Shown: positions 34,669 through 45,107 of the stretch, one piece after another
Layout: every line of letters begins with the position of its first letter
Position numbering within the stretch: the first letter of the stretch is position 1
Assembly (NCBI GenBank): GCA_025667525.1
Contig: CM046876.1
Span: 567,111,469-567,175,468 of the forward strand
Origin: Glebionis coronaria
Taxonomy: Eukaryota > Streptophyta > Magnoliopsida > Asterales > Asteraceae
Length of the DNA: 64,000 nucleotides
Direction: 5' to 3'
Notes under the pieces: model-generated
The model's database searches: none
Told to the model about the DNA's origin: nothing
The model's input: only the letters and a program-made list of their open reading frames with translations
Translations under genes and position numbers: made by a program

Positions 34669-37617
34669 TTACAAACTCTCTGGCCAAATCTGACTATGAA
34701 CCATTCTCACCAGATCATAAGCAACAGGCTTTTTGGCATCAACAATTAACTTAGCCTGTGCTAACTTCTTCAAGGTTTCATGAGAGAAAGGATAATACCT
34801 ATGATTGAGTAAATAAACACTCACACCTTCCATTACTACCTCATAAACCCCAGAATTTGTAAACAGCTTCCAATACACCAAATCTCCTTTGTTCACTGCA
34901 TCAAATAGAGGATCAAATAATTCATGTTCATACATTCTATGCATGCACTCCCAGATTACCCAATCCTTCTCAACACCATCCATGGTAGGAGGTTTTGCAG
35001 CAAATGTTTTCTTCAATATTTTCCACAGATCTTCTAAGTCTTCACTATCCAAAATTTGAAACATGACATCTAGACTTAGAAATGTCTGTGCTGTATTGTC
35101 AGCCCTTGTAAGCTTCCACCAAGTTCCCCCTTTGTGTTCATAAACAGCATACTCTATAATAGCAAACTTCTTTCCAAGTTCACTAGGTGAGATTTCATCA
35201 TTTTCCTGTAAAATCAGCTGTTTGTCAATTTCATCATTTGATGGCCCTTGAGACTCTTTAGTGATTATTCCCACTTGCTCCATTCTCTTGAGTCTCTTTG
35301 CTGCTCTTTGTGCATTAAGTACAGACTTCTCAAGTACTTCTGGAAGACTTTCACCTGCTTGGTGTGATTCCCCTGCTGGGGATGATGCACCTGCTTGTGT
35401 AGTCTCTCCAGCTTTTCTTTTCCTTGTTGCTCCAGCTTTCTGTAGCACTTCGCTTTGTCTCCTAAGATACTCAGCTTCCTCAGGAGTGTTGATAGTCATC
35501 CAATCCTCCACATCATACAACTTTAGAACTGGTCTGACTGCTCTCTTTATGGCTTCAAAGCTCATATCTCTGAAGTCACCATCCTTCCACTTTCTATGCC
35601 TTTTAAGCAGAACTTTGTAGTGATCAAGTTGCCCTTTCTCTGATGTTCTATACTTCTCACTCTGAATTTGCATTGCCCTTCTTTCCAGATAATCAGTTTG
35701 AAATTTGTAAACAAGGCAAGTCAACTCATACCTGTCTTCCAAAGGAGCATTTTTCAACTCCTTCTCCCATTGATCAAGAAACTCTCCAACATGAGGTACC
35801 CTGTCATCTAGTTCCCTATGCATAATCTCAACCTGTTTTAGCATATCTTTGGGCCTCATCTTCTCCATCCTTTGATCCTGCATATCCATTTCCTCTTGTT
35901 GTAGCCTGAGAGCTACTTGTGCATCATGAGCTTCTTGGATCTTCTGCTGTCCAGGAGTCAGATGCTTGTATTTTCTAGTGGGCTGTTGCACCATGATTCC
36001 TTTTCCTTTGTCTTTTGGATCCACTGCTGGTGCTGGTTTTGCTTTAGTTGCAGGTTCTTTGATTGTTATCCCCTTCTGAGCTGGTTGCTTTATGTTCTTC
36101 CTAACAAATGTTTGAGTTATGTTCTTAGCAGGGGATAAACTTACAGCAGTGGGATCAGCAATGGCAGGGGAAACTTTTGAAGCAGGGGCTTCTTCTTGAT
36201 TGCCCATGGTGAGCAATGTTTGAGCAATATCTTTGGTTGCACTTCCCTTGTCACTTCCTTTATCAGCACTTTCCCTCTCCATTCCTTCCTTAGTACCTGT
36301 TATCTTTCCATGCTCCTTACCAGGATACGAATAATACTCAGTAGATCCTTCTTTGGTTGGAATTTCCTCCCCTTTGGAAGCATCCTCATCTGTGGAAAGA
36401 ATCAATCTGGGCTTTCTCCTCCCCTCAAGAGTAGCAAGTCTGGTTTCCAAATGAGAGATAACCAGACCCTGCTTTTTGACATCTTGTACAAGTTGTGCAT
36501 TCTGCCTTTTCAGGCTCATGCACATTTTCGTCAATTCCAAGTTTGTCAAAGGTTTCAAACTGCTCTCAATCCTAGAAGGAGATTGCTCCCCTTGTTGGAT
36601 ATCATGGAGTGGGGGAGAGGACTTATTGATGGTGTCACTATCCTGCTCACCCCTTGAGGATGAGACAGTAGTGGCAGCCAAACCCCCAGGTTGCTCCAAA
36701 CTCTTGGAGACTCTCCTCTCTGCTGCTTGTGAAGATTCACCAGGCAAGGGAGACCTGGCAAACCTGGATTTGGAACGCCTTTCTTGGTGTGGATCAGCAG
36801 GTGGTAGGTTCTTGGCAGGGGATTCAGCAGGTGGATTTATGGCTGTTTGATGTTTGGCTTCTTCCCGTCTGATTTGGTCTAGCATGATTGAAGTGAATGG
36901 AATATTTCTGCCAGAGAACAAAGGTGATGGTGCAAGTAATGTGGTGAAAAGTTTGGTTGTGTGTTTGGTTGCTGAAAAATAGTTTCTGTGTGTAATGGGA
37001 CCATGATCACTCATATTCAGCAAAACTTCTATAAACCTTGGATACATACAAAACTTTGAGGTGCTTGAAACATTTTTCACCATGCCTTTAAAAATCATTT
37101 GAGAAAAACAATACTTCCTTCCTGTTGCAAAGCAGATCAGGGCAGAAGCTATCTCACTACCAACTTCATTAAAAGCAGTGGTTTTGGGTGACAAACATTG
37201 CATAATAGTATGAATCAAAAGTTTCCAATGAGGGGCAAACTGGCCTTTAGCAAATTTTAATTTTTGATTTTCAGAAAGTTTATACCCCAATTTTTCAAGA
37301 CCTTCAAAAATTTCAGCCTCAGAAAAGTTTGTTATTCCATCCTCATCATCAAGGAGAAGATTCTCCCTAATGGAGGCAAGTGAGATTACCTTGGAATGAC
37401 CATCAACTGTGCTTTGTATTATGACCTCTCCATTCACTGTTTTGGTCATAGCTTTAGACCAGAACTGTTGAATGTGTGAGGTATAAATGCGAGGATTGAT
37501 GAGAAGGGCCACTTTGAAGTATGAGGATTTTAGAAAGGCCACAGCCTCAGTAAACTCGGCTGGTTCATCATGAAGCAAAGCAATTTGGTTATGATTAGGA
37601 GCAATTTTAAGAGTCAT
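34669..37617 (-). CDS. Accessory ORF of element V, 982 codons, function unknown
   Basis: An intact long ORF downstream of pol, starting at the ATG at 37617. Residues 1-250 form a conserved globular domain (IQQFWSKAM, LDDEDGITNF, LLIHTIMQCLSPKT, ICFATGRKYCFSQMIFKGM) shared with the W accessory ORF. A low-complexity Ser/Pro/Glu region (about 260-360) and a coiled coil (about 365-400, LTNLELTKMCMSLKRQNAQL) follow. Then comes a long charged Lys/Glu-rich middle (to about 760) and a C-terminal domain (about 800-982) also found in W at 46431-46856. No signal peptide, membrane segment, zinc finger or enzyme motif is visible. Related ORFs accompany Asteraceae copia elements, often with misleading database names (my recollection). 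A CCAAT/TATA promoter lies 100-130 bp upstream, so it may have its own mRNA. A DNA- or chromatin-binding role is only a hypothesis. Confidence 0.85.
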   Translation of the reverse strand: MTLKIAPNHNQIALLHDEPAEFTEAVAFLKSSYFKVALLINPRIYTSHIQQFWSKAMTKTVNGEVIIQSTVDGHSKVISLASIRENLLLDDEDGITNFSEAEIFEGLEKLGYKLSENQKLKFAKGQFAPHWKLLIHTIMQCLSPKTTAFNEVGSEIASALICFATGRKYCFSQMIFKGMVKNVSSTSKFCMYPRFIEVLLNMSDHGPITHRNYFSATKHTTKLFTTLLAPSPLFSGRNIPFTSIMLDQIRREEAKHQTAINPPAESPAKNLPPADPHQERRSKSRFARSPLPGESSQAAERRVSKSLEQPGGLAATTVSSSRGEQDSDTINKSSPPLHDIQQGEQSPSRIESSLKPLTNLELTKMCMSLKRQNAQLVQDVKKQGLVISHLETRLATLEGRRKPRLILSTDEDASKGEEIPTKEGSTEYYSYPGKEHGKITGTKEGMERESADKGSDKGSATKDIAQTLLTMGNQEEAPASKVSPAIADPTAVSLSPAKNITQTFVRKNIKQPAQKGITIKEPATKAKPAPAVDPKDKGKGIMVQQPTRKYKHLTPGQQKIQEAHDAQVALRLQQEEMDMQDQRMEKMRPKDMLKQVEIMHRELDDRVPHVGEFLDQWEKELKNAPLEDRYELTCLVYKFQTDYLERRAMQIQSEKYRTSEKGQLDHYKVLLKRHRKWKDGDFRDMSFEAIKRAVRPVLKLYDVEDWMTINTPEEAEYLRRQSEVLQKAGATRKRKAGETTQAGASSPAGESHQAGESLPEVLEKSVLNAQRAAKRLKRMEQVGIITKESQGPSNDEIDKQLILQENDEISPSELGKKFAIIEYAVYEHKGGTWWKLTRADNTAQTFLSLDVMFQILDSEDLEDLWKILKKTFAAKPPTMDGVEKDWVIWECMHRMYEHELFDPLFDAVNKGDLVYWKLFTNSGVYEVVMEGVSVYLLNHRYYPFSHETLKKLAQAKLIVDAKKPVAYDLVRMVHSQIWPESL
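36128..36188. repeat. 18-bp phased motif run in V accessory ORF
   Basis: GCAGGGG-like sites at 36128, 36146, 36164 and 36182 are exactly 18 bp (six codons) apart; on the coding strand they give repeated Ser-Pro-Ala-type codons. Confidence 0.85.
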
Positions 37618-38725
37618 GATGAATTTGAAAAATAGTTTAAAGGTTTATAGAGATGGGAGGTAAGTGGGATTAGGTCGAAAGAGATTTTTGGACCTGCTGG
37701 TAAAGGGAATTAAGTTTATATAGGCGAATTGAAGAGCTGTGATTGGACCAAAATTTTCAAATTGCAAAAATATCAGGAATAAATCTTGATAAAAAATTAA
37801 TATATTTGAAATAGAAGGAAAAGATTACCAATCAGCTAAGAAAGCGCCTTAAATATCTTTTAAAAAGAATAAAATATTCCCTAACCAAAATTTATGCAAG
37901 CAGGCCCAACGGCTATGAACAGGGTAACGGTATTGTCGGTCAATGGTCAAACAGGGGAATGTTGTGAAGGCAGGGGAATAAAAAGTAAAAGCAGGGGAAA
38001 CTTTCCTAGGGGTATTAAACTAGTCATGAAGGGACTAATGCTAACTAGCTCTGCTCTAATGCACACACTTGTATACACAAGATAGATACATAGAATCTCA
38101 AGAGTCCTCTATTCAGCAATGGTCCCAATACAAAAAGTTCATACATAAGTCCCCCTACACCAGGTAATCCCAAGAAATCATGCATACCCCAGTCACCATC
38201 CCAACCTTGTCCCTTACCTATGGTCAGTTAGTCTTGGCAATGTGTGCCACACATCTATATTTTGAACAGCAAGCTGCTTGAATAAAGAAATGCAAACACA
38301 CACTACAGTGCCTCAAGGTTTCAGAGTGTAGACAAGCTGTGCAACAGGTCATCATTACCCTGAACCCCCACTCACCAATGGATATGATCTAAGATCATAT
38401 ATGAGCATTCTAAGAATACCCTGAATCCTAAAGGTTTGACCTAACCTCCCCTGAAACATAGAGTATATACCTGATCCACCAAGGAGAGTAGTATGCACCA
38501 ATATGAACCTCTGCATTGTTAGTCTAAAACCACATAAAACCACTTTTGAAAACAGAACACACTCTGCTTAAGAGAAAAATTCTCTTGGTAGGGGAATAAA
38601 CCCCAAGCAGGGGAATCAGTGTTAAAAAGCAGTGGAATGAAAGAAATGGTAAAATTGACTAACAATTATACAACAACAGCAATGAAGTAACCCTAATTAC
38701 ACATAACCCAAATAGGCATCAGATT
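37618..38725 (-). other. Spacer of V between pol and accessory ORF
   Basis: 1.1 kb without a protein. It holds two GCAGGGGAA runs (37952, 37971, 37992; and 38588, 38607, 38629) and the accessory promoter. The part near 38340-38520 (minus) matches the corresponding W spacer (for example the AGGGTATTCTTAGAATGCTC area, W about 31665-31685), so the spacer is homologous between W and V. Confidence 0.75.
37714..37746 (-). promoter_or_regulatory. Putative internal promoter of V accessory ORF
   Basis: On the minus strand, CCAATC (37746-37741) is followed 18 bp later by TATATAAAC (37722-37714), about 97 bp before the accessory ATG. Spacing CCAAT to TATA to ATG is like that in W. A transcription start near 37690 would give a short leader without an upstream ATG that I could see. 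Confidence 0.6.
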
Positions 38726-41700
38726 TTAAGGAGTAACCATTCCAATACCTGCAACCAGATACTGAAACCTCCCTACCTCAAAAGCTTTTGTTAAAAGATC
38801 AGAAACATTAAGTTCTGTATCAATTTTCTCAGGGACAATCAGTCCTTTTTCAAAACAATCTCTGATAAAGTGATGTCTAATTTCAATGTGTTTGGTTTTG
38901 CTATGAAAAACAGGGTTCTTTATGATGCAAATTGTGCTGTTGTTGTCAATGAATATCTTGGTTTTAAGAAAGTTGTACCCATAATCAAGTAACTGATTTT
39001 GCACCCAAAGAACTTGACCACAGCATGCAGCAGCTGCTACATACTCAGCTTCAGTTGTGGATGTTGCCATGATAGTCTGCTTCTTACATTGCCAAGATAT
39101 AAGCCTGCTCCCCAAAAATTGGCATCCCCCTGTTGTAGACTTCCTATCATTGTTGTCACCAGCATAATCACTATCTGAATAAGCTATCAGCTCAAATGGT
39201 GACTCCTTTGGATACCAGAGTCCTAGGGTGGGGTGACATTTTAGATACCTAAAGATCCTTTTCACAGCAAATAAGTGACACTCTGTTGGTGACACCTGGT
39301 ATCTTGCACATAAGCAGACTGCAAACATGATGTCAGGTCTTGAAGCAGTGAGATACATAAGAGACCCAATCATAGACCTGTAATTCCTGACATCAATAGG
39401 CTTGCCAGGACCATCCTTGCCCCATGGATGATCCTTGTCCATGGGAGTGGACACCTTCTTCCCATCAGACATGCCAAACTTCTTTACAATCTCAGCTACA
39501 TATTTGTCTTGTGAGATAAATATCCCATCTTTCCGCTGCTGAACTTGTAACCCCAAAAAGAAGTTTAGTTCTCCCATAGCACTCATTTGAAACTTATCCT
39601 GCATCAATTTGGCAAACTCTTTGCTAAGCATGGAGTTAGTTGATCCAAAAATGATGTCATCCACATAGACCTGCACTAGCAGAAGGTCACCCTTTTGTTT
39701 CTTTGTAAACAGGGTCTGATCAATCTTCCCCCTGCTGAATCCATTGTCTAGGAGATATTTGGAAAGAGTACCATACCAGGCTCTGGGAGCTTGATGAAGG
39801 CCATACATGGCCTTTTTCACTTTGTATACTTTGTCAGGATGTTCTGGATCTTCAAACCCTGGTGGTTGCATGACATAGACTTCTTCATCAATGGTTCCAT
39901 ATAAGAAGGCACTTTTCACATCCATCTGGAAAACAGTGAAGTCCATGAATGAGGCATAAGCAAGGAATAATCTAATAGCTTCAATCCTTGCTACTGGAGC
40001 AAACACCTCTTCATAATCAATCCCTTCTTCCTGAGTATACCCTTGTGCTACTAACCTTGCTTTGTTTCTGACAACTATTCCCCTTTCATCCTTTTTGTTC
40101 CTGAGTACCCACTTGGTCCCAATAGGCCTTGCCCATTTGGGACAATCAACCAGAATCCAAACCTCTTGTATGTCAAATTGTAAGAGCTCCTCTTGCATAG
40201 CTTCAACCCAGCTTGGGTCATTTAAAGCTTGAAAAATCTTCTTTGGCTCTTCTTGTGACAAAAATGCAGTAAACAGACAACATTGCATGTTGTCATGATT
40301 GAACTTCATGGTGATGTTAGCAATGAAGCTGTGCTCCTTTGCTGTATACCTTGTATGTCTGGGAGCTTCAGGATCACCAATAATCTGAGAGATAGGATGA
40401 TCTTTATTAATTCTATAGGTAGGCTGCATGATGACTTCTGTTTCATCTTCTTCCAAATCAGAATTGATGGGGCTGTTTTGATTAGGAAAGAAGTCCTCAA
40501 AGGAACTTCCAAATGTGACAGCATGACCTAAAGATGGGTGCTTGTGAGCAGAATGAAGCTCTGAATAACTAGGACCTCCACTCCTGATAATTCTGCTTCC
40601 ACTGCTGGATATGATAGGACCATCATTTATGGGTGTAGATGATGAGATGAGTGGGGATTCTCTTTCTGCATCAGTATTCTCATTAGTATCATGATCCTTT
40701 GTGAGAGAGGAATCAATTCCTCTAGCAAGGGAATCCAGGATTCCAATGCTTTCAGCCATTCCACTGTCTTCAGACATAGCAGGGGATGAGATTGGCTGTT
40801 CTTTTCCTGAAGCAGAATTATCTCCTTGTGTATCAGCTTCACTAGGAAACAATGAGGGTACATTCATGTACCTCAGAGGTGACTTCTCAGCATCAATTGT
40901 TTCTTGAGTACCTGAAATGTTAGTGTTCTGCAAGACAACAGGTACATAATTCATGGACTTAGAAAGTACATCTATATCAAAGAACCAGTCAGGACCTGTT
41001 TGAACATCTTCAGGTTTGTCTTCAAGGAAGTTCACATGAAGATTTTCTGTGATTTTGCTTGTCTTCTTGTTGAAGACCCTATATCCCTTGCTGTTTAAGG
41101 AATAACCCACAAAGTATCCATCATCACCCTTTTCACTAAACTTACCAAGATTGTCCATAGTGTTCAAGATGATAACATGACACCCAAAAGGTCTGAAAAA
41201 GTCAATTAAGGGAGGTCTTCCATTAAACAGCTGATAAGGGGTCTTGTTGTGTGCCTTGACCACCAAGGCCCTGTTTTGCACATAGCAAGCAGTGGATACA
41301 GCTTCAGCCCAAAAGATAACTGGAAGTTTGGAATCAGACAACATAGTTCTTGCAGCTTCAATGAGTGTCCTATTCCTTCTTTCTGCTACTCCATTCTGTT
41401 GAGGTGTTCTAGCAATGCTAAATTGCCTCTTGATGCCTTTATTTATGCAGAAAGAATCCAGCTTGTGATTTCTGAACTCACCACCATTGTCTGACCTTAT
41501 GGTAACTACCTTCATGCTTTTTGACAGTTCAATTTGATTGATGAACCCAATGAGTACATCAGCAGTGTCACTCTTTTCAAATAGAAAGAATGTCCATGTA
41601 AATCTTGAAAAATCATCAGTAATCACTAAGCAGTACCATTTCTTCATTATACTTGCTACAGAAGTAGGACCAAAAAGATCCATATGCAGTAGTTCCAATG

Positions 41701-42364
41701 GCTTGGTGGTGGACATACTTGTTTTTGAATTGCAAGATGCTCTGTGTTGTTTCCCTTTTAGACATGCTGCACAAGTATGTTCAGTGACAAAAGACTTGGA
41801 GGGAAGCCCATGAACCAGATTATGCTTTACTAGTTTGTTCATGTTCTTGAAATTAAGATGACCAAGTCTTCTATGCCATTTCTTACATTCATCTGCTGAA
41901 GCTTTGGCAATGAAACATGTTTCATTGTCTTGGAGAGAGATGTCCTTGAGATCAATTGTGTACATGTTCTTCTGTCTTGGTGTTCTGAGAACAATTGGAG
42001 TGTCTTGTGGCAAGACAAACTCCTTTCCTAATACCAAGCATTCAGTGTCAGTAAACAAGACAAAATTCTTGTTATCAGTCATCTGTGACACACTGAAGAG
42101 ATTATACTTGAGCTCCTTCACCAAATACACATTGTCAAAAGTCATCCCATTGGTGACAATAGTTCCTTTTCCTGTTATAGTTCCATGCCCATCTCCAAAA
42201 GAAACATCATCATTGTCATGCAGGGGTACAAAGTTAGACAAGTAAGCTTTGTGTCCAGTCATACTTCTTGAGCATCCACTGTCCCAGTATGCTCTATCAT
42301 CCCTTGTCTTCTTTGTCACCTGCAAAAAAAAAAAAAAACAAATTAGTTTTTCTTGGGGACCCAA
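38726..42364 (-). CDS. pol of element V: protease, integrase, RT, RNase H
   Basis: About 1,200 open codons with every copia enzyme in order. Protease loop [10 protein letters not shown] at about residue 28 (W and the family have His where V has Ser after Arg). Integrase HHCC zinc region (about 165-210) and core with Asp about 227 (MDLFGPT), Asp about 290 (SDNGGEFRN) and Glu about 326 (VAERRNRTL), the DD35E pattern. RT with [12 protein letters not shown] and YVDDIIFG (about 898). RNase H with YSDSDYAGD (about 1061), TEAEYVAAA and the terminal ADLLTKAF-like block (here [13 protein letters not shown]). There is no ATG at the frame start; the frame opens with TTG inside the end of gag, so the protein must come from gag-pol fusion by frameshifting or splicing. 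Reverse transcribes and integrates the element; no inactivating stop seen. Confidence 0.95.
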   Translation of the reverse strand: MGPQEKLICFFFFLQVTKKTRDDRAYWDSGCSRSMTGHKAYLSNFVPLHDNDDVSFGDGHGTITGKGTIVTNGMTFDNVYLVKELKYNLFSVSQMTDNKNFVLFTDTECLVLGKEFVLPQDTPIVLRTPRQKNMYTIDLKDISLQDNETCFIAKASADECKKWHRRLGHLNFKNMNKLVKHNLVHGLPSKSFVTEHTCAACLKGKQHRASCNSKTSMSTTKPLELLHMDLFGPTSVASIMKKWYCLVITDDFSRFTWTFFLFEKSDTADVLIGFINQIELSKSMKVVTIRSDNGGEFRNHKLDSFCINKGIKRQFSIARTPQQNGVAERRNRTLIEAARTMLSDSKLPVIFWAEAVSTACYVQNRALVVKAHNKTPYQLFNGRPPLIDFFRPFGCHVIILNTMDNLGKFSEKGDDGYFVGYSLNSKGYRVFNKKTSKITENLHVNFLEDKPEDVQTGPDWFFDIDVLSKSMNYVPVVLQNTNISGTQETIDAEKSPLRYMNVPSLFPSEADTQGDNSASGKEQPISSPAMSEDSGMAESIGILDSLARGIDSSLTKDHDTNENTDAERESPLISSSTPINDGPIISSSGSRIIRSGGPSYSELHSAHKHPSLGHAVTFGSSFEDFFPNQNSPINSDLEEDETEVIMQPTYRINKDHPISQIIGDPEAPRHTRYTAKEHSFIANITMKFNHDNMQCCLFTAFLSQEEPKKIFQALNDPSWVEAMQEELLQFDIQEVWILVDCPKWARPIGTKWVLRNKKDERGIVVRNKARLVAQGYTQEEGIDYEEVFAPVARIEAIRLFLAYASFMDFTVFQMDVKSAFLYGTIDEEVYVMQPPGFEDPEHPDKVYKVKKAMYGLHQAPRAWYGTLSKYLLDNGFSRGKIDQTLFTKKQKGDLLLVQVYVDDIIFGSTNSMLSKEFAKLMQDKFQMSAMGELNFFLGLQVQQRKDGIFISQDKYVAEIVKKFGMSDGKKVSTPMDKDHPWGKDGPGKPIDVRNYRSMIGSLMYLTASRPDIMFAVCLCARYQVSPTECHLFAVKRIFRYLKCHPTLGLWYPKESPFELIAYSDSDYAGDNNDRKSTTGGCQFLGSRLISWQCKKQTIMATSTTEAEYVAAAACCGQVLWVQNQLLDYGYNFLKTKIFIDNNSTICIIKNPVFHSKTKHIEIRHHFIRDCFEKGLIVPEKIDTELNVSDLLTKAFEVGRFQYLVAGIGMVTP
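42321..42350 (-). promoter_or_regulatory. Gag/pol junction of V: stop, T15 tract, intron-like AG
   Basis: On the minus strand gag ends AAGAAAAACTAA, followed at once by TTTG, a run of 15 T and then GCAG before GTGACA of pol. Pol lies in the -1 frame relative to gag. CTAAT + polypyrimidine + GCAG looks like a plant branch point and 3' splice site. W keeps the same arrangement (AACTAATTTG, TTTTCTTTATGTGCAAGG). The mechanism is not settled by sequence alone. Confidence 0.55.
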
Positions 42365-45045
42365 GCCATTACAGACTTGGATCTACCTCGTGTATCAATG
42401 TAAGATAGCTTATCAAAGACTAGAGATACACCATTAGATTGAGTACCCCTTTTGGGTGCCCAAACCCAACGAGCTGGGGCTTTCACAGCTTTTCCCCATC
42501 TTCCCATGTTCCTAGAATGCACAACTCTTCTAGCAGGGGATACCCTAGTTTTAGCAGGGGAATCCTTATGCTTGGCAGAGGGAACCCACCTTTTGTTTTG
42601 GCCTCTATTCATGTGTTGGTAAGGTCTTGGGCCAGTTTTATATGCAGTATAAGGTGTTGGGGTAGTCACAGAAGTGTTGGGCTTTGGGTGAAGGTCATTT
42701 TCCTTTCTAAGGGCTGGGGCAACATATTTCTCAGCAACTCTATTTCTCAAGGCAGGGGCAACATACTTGGCAGGGGAAAAGGATTTTGCCCCTGCATTTA
42801 GAAGAATGGCTCTAGGTTGCATATCCTTTAAGGGATTTGCAGCCACCATCTCCATTGGTGCCTTACACTCTTGATAAGTGTGTTCAAAACTGCCACATGT
42901 GAAGCAGGGCTTGGTATTGATCACAAAGTCTTTTCCTAATTGATGAGACTTTTGGTCATTCCAATTCCTTTGATTACCTCTGACATTCCTGTTCATACCA
43001 GCATATTTAATGATAGGTTTAGGAGACTGTGGTCTAGCCCTGCTTTTGGAGTTTGAATTGCTGCTAGAACTTCCTTCTTTTGAAAATTTAACAGGGTTGT
43101 CAATTTTCTTTAAGCCAACCTGTTCCTGTTTAATATCCCTAATGACACTAGTTTTAACTAGAGACTCTTCTGTATCTAGATTATTAGGTATATAAGCACT
43201 TAAGTCAAACTCAATGTCATCCTGTTTTTCAAAACAAGGGAGACCAGTCCATGACAAGTCTTTTCTAGGATAGGCAGCATGGATGTTAGCAGGGGGTGGA
43301 GGTATAGTAGCATTCATGTTCTTAATTCCAAACCCTGTTTTGTCCTTAGGAGATTGACCAATTTCAAATGCATTGGTTAAATCTTTTGAAGCTTTTCCAA
43401 ATTTTTCAACAGTTTCCTCATCTATCTTTTGGTTAGCTTTAAAAGTTTCAAGTTCAGCAGTTAAAACATTTATAGATTGGTTATTCTCCTTGGCATCTCT
43501 TTCTAGAATCACAATGTGATCCCTATAATCACTTTCTCTTTGCCTATACTCTCTTATGGTGGACTCTAGTTGTTCTAAAGCACGTTTGTAATTATCCAGA
43601 TCATTATCACAATTGATATAGTCAGCTTTTAGCTTTCTGATTTGATCATTTAAAGACTCAGTATTTTTCCTACAGGCTTTAGTACAGTAGGAGTCATCAT
43701 ATACCTCATTGTCAGAGCTGGAGCTTGACATGGCCATAAGTGCAAAGTCTTCTTCCTTCTCCTCAGCCATCAAAGCTTGATTTCTTTCCACACTTTCTGT
43801 CATAGCACTCCAGTCCCATCCATTTGCTCCATCTATCCCCTGCATTGCTACCATGGCTTTAGCACCAGAATCCTCATCCTTTCTATGACTATTTCCAGAC
43901 TTAGGTCCTCTGCATTCCCTGGCAAAATGACCCTTCTTGCCACAATTGTAGCATTCAACTTTTGATTTATCGAACCCAGCCACATCAGATGGATTAATTG
44001 TGATCTTCTTCCCATACTTCTTGTGGAACCTGTTGGCTCTCATGCTTAACAAAGCCATATTCCACTTGATATCCAATTCTTCTAGTGCTTGCTTACTGAT
44101 TTGATTCAGATCTTCATGTAACACTGTAGATCCTAGTGGCCCTTGGGATGCTATGAAGGCACATGCAGTATCAAGACTGAATGTAGCAGGTCTTTCTTCA
44201 TCATAGGAAGGTCCAGACCTGGTAGCAGGGGAATAAGTAGCAGGGGCTACTTCTATTCCACTGTTCTTGGAGATTCCACTGCTTTGTGATATGAATGCCA
44301 TGTTAGCAGGGGGATCAGCCACTCCACTTGAGTTGGTGGGAATTGTCCCTTTTGACTTCATTTCGTTGACAATAGGTTCAAAAACTTTTAAGTTATTGTA
44401 TATATCATCAATATTCTTGTTGTCCAAGTCATCCTTATTCTGCCAGATTGCCTTATAGACAAACCATTCTTTTTGGAGGCTGTTAAGAAACCTGGTATTC
44501 ACCTGCTCTCTTGTCACCTCAATATCAAAGAATTCCAAGTGGGCCACCATATCTTGAAGCCTATTGTAAATAGCTCCAATTGATTCATCACCATTTGCTT
44601 TGAAAGAAGCAAAATCATCCAGCATTTGGTTCTTCTTTTTCTTCTTTGTGGCTTCATTTCCTCCAAAGGTTGTGCCTATAGCTTCCCATAGCTCCTTACC
44701 TGTTTTGTATTTCCTGAATCTGAGTTGATGTCTATCAGGTAGGGCCAACAGCAAAGAGCTGTGAGCCCTGACATCATGCCTTCTAGCCAGTATTTCCTTA
44801 TCACATAAAGCAGCAGACTTCTTCTTGTCCTTACCTTTGGAACTTTCACCTTCATCCTTGCCTTCTTCAACAGCCACCATCTTGTTGAATTGATCACCAA
44901 ACTCTATGATCTCCCAGAGAACATAATGTTCCATTTTCAGGTATTGTTGGATTCTGAATTCCCATAATTCAAAGTTTTCAGGATCCAACATGGGTAACTT
45001 GAGGTTATTGTGGTTGTTGCTATTTGTGGATGAATCTGAAGACAT
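42343..45045 (-). CDS. gag of element V, 900 codons
   Basis: An intact frame from the ATG at 45045. The N-terminal capsid-like domain has [17 protein letters not shown] (about residues 20-36) and the copia gag helices ([23 protein letters not shown]). First zinc knuckle [14 protein letters not shown] at about 363; long coiled coil about 465-565; second knuckle [14 protein letters not shown] at about 713; a basic Arg/Lys-rich tail (about 780-870) with [12 protein letters not shown] made by the V motif; last residues AWVPKKN. 900 residues is long for a copia gag but usual for Sirevirus-type ones, as far as I recall. It forms the particle and packages RNA. Coiled coils and extra knuckle could mediate host-factor contact (inference). 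Confidence 0.93.
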   Translation of the reverse strand: MSSDSSTNSNNHNNLKLPMLDPENFELWEFRIQQYLKMEHYVLWEIIEFGDQFNKMVAVEEGKDEGESSKGKDKKKSAALCDKEILARRHDVRAHSSLLLALPDRHQLRFRKYKTGKELWEAIGTTFGGNEATKKKKKNQMLDDFASFKANGDESIGAIYNRLQDMVAHLEFFDIEVTREQVNTRFLNSLQKEWFVYKAIWQNKDDLDNKNIDDIYNNLKVFEPIVNEMKSKGTIPTNSSGVADPPANMAFISQSSGISKNSGIEVAPATYSPATRSGPSYDEERPATFSLDTACAFIASQGPLGSTVLHEDLNQISKQALEELDIKWNMALLSMRANRFHKKYGKKITINPSDVAGFDKSKVECYNCGKKGHFARECRGPKSGNSHRKDEDSGAKAMVAMQGIDGANGWDWSAMTESVERNQALMAEEKEEDFALMAMSSSSSDNEVYDDSYCTKACRKNTESLNDQIRKLKADYINCDNDLDNYKRALEQLESTIREYRQRESDYRDHIVILERDAKENNQSINVLTAELETFKANQKIDEETVEKFGKASKDLTNAFEIGQSPKDKTGFGIKNMNATIPPPPANIHAAYPRKDLSWTGLPCFEKQDDIEFDLSAYIPNNLDTEESLVKTSVIRDIKQEQVGLKKIDNPVKFSKEGSSSSNSNSKSRARPQSPKPIIKYAGMNRNVRGNQRNWNDQKSHQLGKDFVINTKPCFTCGSFEHTYQECKAPMEMVAANPLKDMQPRAILLNAGAKSFSPAKYVAPALRNRVAEKYVAPALRKENDLHPKPNTSVTTPTPYTAYKTGPRPYQHMNRGQNKRWVPSAKHKDSPAKTRVSPARRVVHSRNMGRWGKAVKAPARWVWAPKRGTQSNGVSLVFDKLSYIDTRGRSKSVMAWVPKKN
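42533..42582. repeat. 21-bp phased motif run in V gag
   Basis: GCAGGGG, GCAGGGG and GCAGAGG start at 42533, 42554 and 42575, exactly 21 bp apart. Further pairs are at 42752/42770 (18 bp) and 44225/44240 (15 bp). Confidence 0.85.
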
Positions 45046-45093
45046 GTTTGCTATAAGGATTTTGTTCTTGATTTAGACAAAGTTTCTCAACAA

Positions 45094-45105
45094 GCTCTGA
45101 TACCA
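45094..45105 (-). other. Primer-binding site of element V
   Basis: Minus strand TGGTATCAGAGC, two bases after the 5' LTR, a perfect complement of the initiator-Met tRNA 3' end as used by most plant copia elements. Confidence 0.93.
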
Positions 45106-45107
45106 CT

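Noticed and set aside
35261..36850. Several plus-strand ORFs of 60-153 codons opposite the V accessory ORF
   Set aside because: They mirror the coding strand of an intact 982-codon ORF and have no domains.
34669..37617. Calling the accessory ORF an envelope protein
   Set aside because: It sits where env-like ORFs lie in some Sireviruses, but there is no signal peptide, membrane segment or glycosylated ectodomain pattern.
42364..42364. TTG as a true start codon for V pol
   Set aside because: Plant mRNAs do not normally start at TTG deep inside a transcript; pol enzymes of copia elements are made as gag-pol fusion.
42321..42420. Splice donor GAG|GTAGAT upstream of the gag stop
   Set aside because: Joining it to the GCAG acceptor puts pol out of frame. 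A TCT|GTAATG donor is in frame but gives a very short intron, so splicing is left as one of two options.
45094..45105. tRNA gene at the TGGTATCAGAGC site
   Set aside because: Only the complement of a tRNA 3' end next to an LTR; no cloverleaf in the surroundings.
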